Assembly (NCBI RefSeq): GCF_001412595.2
Contig: NZ_CP012640.2
Coordinates: 4,340,001 to 4,404,000 of the forward strand
Origin: Massilia sp. WG5
GTDB taxonomy: Bacteria; Pseudomonadota; Gammaproteobacteria; Burkholderiales; Burkholderiaceae_D
Length of the DNA: 64,000 bases
Direction: 5' to 3'
The translations under genes and the position numbers were made by a program. The notes beneath the pieces are model-generated. The model was given only the letters and a program-made list of their open reading frames with translations. It was not told where the DNA came from and made no database searches. This document shows, piece after piece, positions 60,760 through 64,000 of the stretch (within the stretch, counting starts at the first letter, position 1; the number at the start of each line of letters is the position of its first letter).

Positions 60760-62367
60760 ATGAGTTCCAGCATCGATCACGTACACCACGACCACGCGCA
60801 CGATCACGCGCACGATCACGCCCACGACCACCCGGCCGGCCTGCGCCGCTGGCTGTTCGCCACCAACCACAAGGACATCGGCACCCTGTACCTGTGGTTC
60901 TCGTTCACCATGCTGCTCTCGGGCGGCGTGCTGGCGCTGATGATCCGCACCGAGCTGTTCCAGCCCGGCCTGCAGTTCTTCCGTCCCGAGTTCTTCAACC
61001 AGCTGACCACCATGCACGGCATCGTGATGGTGTTCGGCGCGATCATGCCGGCCTTCGTCGGCTTCGCCAACTGGATGATCCCGCTGCAGGTGGGCGCCTC
61101 CGACATGGCCTTCGCGCGCATGAACAACTTCTCGTTCTGGCTGCTGCCGCCGGCCGCGATCCTGCTGGCCAGTTCCTTCTTCGTGCCGGGCGGCGCGACG
61201 GCCGCCGGCTGGACCCTGTACGCACCGCTGTCGACCCAGATGGGCCCGGGCATGGACATGGCGATCTTCGCCCTGCACATCATGGGCGCGTCGTCGATCA
61301 TGGGCTCGATTAACATCATCGTCACCATCCTGAACATGCGCGCGCCCGGCATGACCCTGATGAAGATGCCGATGTTCTGCTGGACCTGGCTGATCACCGC
61401 CTACCTGCTGATTGCCGTGATGCCGGTGCTGGCGGGCGCCATCACCATGACCCTGACCGACCGTCACTTCGGCACCTCCTTCTTCAACGCGGCAGGCGGC
61501 GGCGACCCGGTCATGTACCAGCACATCTTCTGGTTCTTCGGCCACCCCGAGGTCTACATCATGATCCTGCCGGCCTTCGGCATCGTCTCGCAGATCATCC
61601 CGGCCTTCGCCCGCAAGCCGCTGTTCGGCTACGCCTCGATGGTGTATGCGACCGCGTCGATCGCGATCCTGTCCTTCATCGTCTGGGCCCACCACATGTT
61701 CACCACCGGCATGCCGGTGACCAGCCAGCTGTTCTTCATGTACGCCACCATGCTGATCGCGGTGCCGACCGGCGTGAAGGTGTTCAACTGGGTCGCCACC
61801 ATGTGGAAGGGCTCGATGACTTTCGAGACCCCGATGCTGTTCGCGGTCGGCTTCATCTTCGTGTTCACGATGGGCGGCTTCACCGGCCTGATCCTGGCCG
61901 TGACCCCGATCGACATCCAGGTGCAGGACACCTATTACGTGGTGGCCCACTTCCACTACGTGCTGGTGGCCGGCTCGCTGTTCGCCCTGTTCGCCGGCTT
62001 CTACTACTGGGCCCCGAAATGGACCGGCCACATGTATCCGGAAGGCCGCGGCAAGTTCCATTTCTGGAACTCGCTGATCTGGTTCAACGTGACTTTCTTC
62101 CCGATGCACTTCCTGGGCCTGGCCGGCATGCCGCGCCGCTATGCCGACTATGCCGTGCAGTTCACCGACTTCAACATGATCGTGTCGATCGGCGCCTTCC
62201 TGTTCGGCATCACCCAGGTCTACTTCCTGCTGTTCGTCGTGATTCCGACCATCCGCGGCGGCCAGAAAGCCGAAGCCAAGCCCTGGGAAGGCGCGGAAGG
62301 CCTGGAGTGGACCGTGCCGAGCCCGGCGCCTTTCCACACCTTCGAAACCCCGCCGCTGGTGAAGTGA
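60760..62367 (+). CDS. ctaD: Cytochrome c oxidase subunit I
   Basis: 535 residues with 12 helices; the haem a/a3-CuB catalytic subunit. [14 protein letters not shown] carries the His-Tyr crosslink pair. HHMFTTGMP gives the two further CuB ligands. [10 protein letters not shown] carries the haem ligands near the C-terminus. The N-terminus has a (Asp-His-Ala-His)n run ([18 protein letters not shown]) before the usual [17 protein letters not shown]. This is coded by a 12-bp tandem repeat at 60790-60831 and is unusual for the family. Confidence 0.97.
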   Translation: MSSSIDHVHHDHAHDHAHDHAHDHPAGLRRWLFATNHKDIGTLYLWFSFTMLLSGGVLALMIRTELFQPGLQFFRPEFFNQLTTMHGIVMVFGAIMPAFVGFANWMIPLQVGASDMAFARMNNFSFWLLPPAAILLASSFFVPGGATAAGWTLYAPLSTQMGPGMDMAIFALHIMGASSIMGSINIIVTILNMRAPGMTLMKMPMFCWTWLITAYLLIAVMPVLAGAITMTLTDRHFGTSFFNAAGGGDPVMYQHIFWFFGHPEVYIMILPAFGIVSQIIPAFARKPLFGYASMVYATASIAILSFIVWAHHMFTTGMPVTSQLFFMYATMLIAVPTGVKVFNWVATMWKGSMTFETPMLFAVGFIFVFTMGGFTGLILAVTPIDIQVQDTYYVVAHFHYVLVAGSLFALFAGFYYWAPKWTGHMYPEGRGKFHFWNSLIWFNVTFFPMHFLGLAGMPRRYADYAVQFTDFNMIVSIGAFLFGITQVYFLLFVVIPTIRGGQKAEAKPWEGAEGLEWTVPSPAPFHTFETPPLVK

Positions 62368-62374
62368 GATGATC

Positions 62375-62512
62375 ATGGCCGAGCAAGCCGATGAAGGCGC
62401 AAGTCGCGCCCGGGACATGCGCAGGAAGAACCGGCGTACCGGCCTGATGGTGGGCGGGCTGGCGCTGTTCTTCTTCGTACTGCTGTTCGTCAAACGGCTG
62501 TGGCTGGGCTGA
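62375..62512 (+). CDS. Cytochrome oxidase small assembly protein
   Basis: 45 residues from ATG 62375 (47 from an in-frame ATG at 62369). It begins MAEQADEGASRARDMRRKNRRTG and has one membrane span (LMVGGLALFFFVLLFV) then KRLWLG. This matches the short protein usually found between ctaD and ctaG in Burkholderiales. GTGAG at 62364-62368 is best spaced for 62375. It ends one base before the ctaG ATG. Confidence 0.8.
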   Translation: MAEQADEGASRARDMRRKNRRTGLMVGGLALFFFVLLFVKRLWLG

Positions 62513-62513
62513 C

Positions 62514-63068
62514 ATGGCCGGGAAAAGCGGGCGCCTGGCGCTGAACCGCACCACCTTCGCCAAGCTGGTGGTGGTGGCCTGCGTGATGTTCGGCTTCGGC
62601 TATGCGCTGGTGCCGATCTATCGCCAGGTGTGCGAAGTCCTGGGCATCAACGTGCTGACGCAGAAGGACGGCACGGTGGCGCGTCCCGCCAACACCCAGG
62701 TCGACCTGACGCGCACCATCACCGTCGAGCTGGACGGCAATTCGCAGGGGCCGTGGCGCTTCCGTCCGACCCAGCGCAGCATCGAGGTGCATCCCGGCGA
62801 GATGGCGACCGTGGTCTACGAGGTGGTCAACACCCAGGGGCGTACCGTGAAGGCCCAGGCCATCCCGAGCTATGCGCCGCAGTCGGCCACGCCGCACTTC
62901 AAGAAGGTCGAGTGCTTCTGCTTCAGGGAGCAGGTGCTGGGCCCGCACGAGGCGCGCCAGATGCCGGTGGTGTTCTTCATCGATCCGGCCCTGCCGCGCG
63001 AGGTGAAGAACATCACGCTGTCGTACACCTTCTTCGAGATCGGCGGAGCGGTGGCAAAAAATGAATGA
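62514..63068 (+). CDS. ctaG: Cytochrome c oxidase assembly protein CtaG (Cox11 type)
   Basis: 184 residues: one N-terminal membrane anchor (FAKLVVVACVMFGFGYALVPIYRQVCEVLGI) and a periplasmic immunoglobulin-like domain that delivers copper to CuB. The copper-binding pair is CFCF in KKVECFCFREQ (near 138). YVEPSYAPQSA-like AIPSYAPQSATPHF is also typical. It overlaps the DUF2970 gene by eight bases. Confidence 0.95.
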   Translation: MAGKSGRLALNRTTFAKLVVVACVMFGFGYALVPIYRQVCEVLGINVLTQKDGTVARPANTQVDLTRTITVELDGNSQGPWRFRPTQRSIEVHPGEMATVVYEVVNTQGRTVKAQAIPSYAPQSATPHFKKVECFCFREQVLGPHEARQMPVVFFIDPALPREVKNITLSYTFFEIGGAVAKNE

Positions 63069-63261
63069 ACCGCGCAAGGCAAGTTTCGGCGCGACCATGA
63101 AGGCCGTCTTCTGGTCCTTCTTCGGGGTGCGCAAGCGCAAGGATTACGAGCACGACGCCGCCAACCTGAACCCGATCCACGTGATCATCGGGGCGCTGAT
63201 CGGGGTGGCGATCTTCATCGGCATCCTGCTGCTGGTGGTGCGGATCGCGGTAGCGAAATAA
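63061..63261 (+). CDS. DUF2970 small membrane protein
   Basis: 66 residues. The soluble half FGATMKAVFWSFFGVRKRKDYEHD is the DUF2970 signature and a single C-terminal span (PIHVIIGALIGVAIFIGILLLVV) anchors it. It sits in cox operons of betaproteobacteria between ctaG and subunit III and is presumed to aid assembly; this is by context only. Confidence 0.85.
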   Translation: MNEPRKASFGATMKAVFWSFFGVRKRKDYEHDAANLNPIHVIIGALIGVAIFIGILLLVVRIAVAK

Positions 63262-63311
63262 AGAGCAGAGCAAGAATTCGACAAATCAAAAGTTCGTTTG
63301 AGGAGATGAGA

Positions 63312-64000
63312 ATGAGTTCGCCACAAAATGCGCCGTACTATTTCGTCCCCGGCCCCTCGCGGTGGCCGATGGCTGGGGGCATATCGATGCTCGTCACGAT
63401 GGTCGGCGCAGCCGGCTGGGTAAACGGCGCGTCCTTCGGGCCGGGCGTGTGCATCGCCGGCATCCTGGCCATGCTCGTGGTCCTGTACTTCTGGTTCGGC
63501 GACGCCATCGGCGAGTCGGAGTCGGGCCAGTACAGCGCCCGCATCGACAGCTCCTACCGCTGGTCGATGAGCTGGTTCATCTTCTCGGAAGTGATGTTCT
63601 TCGGCGCCTTCTTCGGTGCGCTGTTCTATGCGCGCTCGATCTCGATGCCGTGGCTGTCGGACCTCGACCACAAGGTCATCTGGCCCGACTTCGCCGGCCA
63701 CTGGGGCAACACCGGCCCGGCCGGCACCGTCGAGTCCTTCAACACGATGGGCCCGTTCCCGATTCCGACCATCAACACCGCGCTGCTGCTGACCTCGGGC
63801 GTGACGCTGACCATCGCCCACCACGCCCTGCGCCTGGGACACCGCAGCAAGACCGCCTTCTGGCTGTTCTGCACCATCCTGCTGGGCGCGGTCTTCATGG
63901 GCTTCCAGGCCTACGAATACCACCACGCCTACAGCGAGCTGAACCTGAAGCTGAGCTCGGGCATCTACGGTTCGACCTTCTTCATGCTGACCGGCTTCCA
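63312..64000 (+). CDS. ctaE: Cytochrome c oxidase subunit III (3' end outside window)
   Basis: 229 codons are visible. MSSPQNAPYYFVPGPSRWP is the subunit III opening; at least five helices follow. WSMSWFIFSEVMFFGAFFGALFYAR and LLTSGVTLTIAHHALRLG are conserved segments, with the Glu of SEVMFF in the lipid-facing position. AGGAGATGAGA precedes the ATG at 63312. The gene runs off the right end, lacking probably the last 60 residues. Confidence 0.95.
   Translation, partial: MSSPQNAPYYFVPGPSRWPMAGGISMLVTMVGAAGWVNGASFGPGVCIAGILAMLVVLYFWFGDAIGESESGQYSARIDSSYRWSMSWFIFSEVMFFGAFFGALFYARSISMPWLSDLDHKVIWPDFAGHWGNTGPAGTVESFNTMGPFPIPTINTALLLTSGVTLTIAHHALRLGHRSKTAFWLFCTILLGAVFMGFQAYEYHHAYSELNLKLSSGIYGSTFFMLTGF

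Noticed and set aside
59563..62493. A 976-codon minus-strand frame across coxB-ctaD
   Set aside because: Antisense to catalytic oxidase genes with intact metal ligands; no start signals or domain content.

Overview
The window is GC-rich chromosomal DNA from a betaproteobacterium, most probably Oxalobacteraceae (Massilia/Telluria/Duganella-like). The basis is gene order and family content: the uvrD, thrB and polA/DUF2782 neighbourhood, xseB-ispA-dxs, pilT-pilU next to yggS-proC, ubiA/oxyR, comF/bioC, a cox operon carrying DUF2970 and a small assembly protein, BPSS1780-family and PEP-CTERM proteins, and tripartite tricarboxylate (TTT) transport. This placement is inferred from recognised families; no rRNA or other marker is present. 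I saw no tRNA, rRNA, CRISPR array, insertion sequence or phage.

Layout. 0-9 kb: hemerythrin-like and SRPBCC stress-type proteins, uvrD with an upstream LexA-type box, the thrB/BPSS1780 pair, DUF2782 and polA. 9-12.9 kb: an accessory patch with two paralogous PEP-CTERM proteins around a gene remnant, a dienelactone hydrolase, a ZIP metal transporter whose start codon is not standard, and a 47-residue membrane protein. 12.9-20.3 kb: a sulfurtransferase, a Rieske oxygenase translationally coupled to a DMT exporter, then xseB-ispA-dxs and a MYG1-family gene. 20.3-25.1 kb: a GntR-type repressor divergent from an FAH-family hydrolase and a complete TctC-TctB-TctA transporter, with repeated operator half-sites over both promoters. 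25-28.9 kb: a 2OG oxygenase, a diguanylate cyclase, a rhomboid protease and a PduO-type adenosyltransferase.

28.9-45 kb holds two full glcDEF sets in opposite orientation about 5.6 kb apart. The first is on the plus strand and ends in a coupled secreted protein. The second is on the minus strand and lies behind an L-lactate permease, with a divergent FadR/LldR-type regulator and a perfect 15-bp inverted-repeat operator. Between the sets lie a pentapeptide-repeat protein, a GH97 glycosidase, a serine hydrolase and a glutathione peroxidase. Together these look like a 2-hydroxy-acid (glycolate/lactate) import and oxidation region.

45-54 kb: the type IV pilus retraction ATPases PilT and PilU, yggS-proC, a YqjD-YqjE-YqjK membrane set, ubiA, oxyR, and a third PilT/PilU-family ATPase. 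54-64 kb: rfaE2 behind a REP-like hairpin, an alpha/beta hydrolase with a TPR-like tail, trmL, a monohaem cytochrome c, comF, bioC, and a cytochrome c oxidase operon (coxB, ctaD, small assembly protein, ctaG, DUF2970, ctaE) that runs off the right end.

The most interesting material is regulatory or architectural: the GntR/FAH/TctCBA module with its operator set, the duplicated glcDEF loci with different control, probable leaderless transcripts for uvrD and glcD, the non-standard start of the ZIP transporter, and several perfect inverted repeats between genes. No wholly new enzyme system is evident from the sequence alone.
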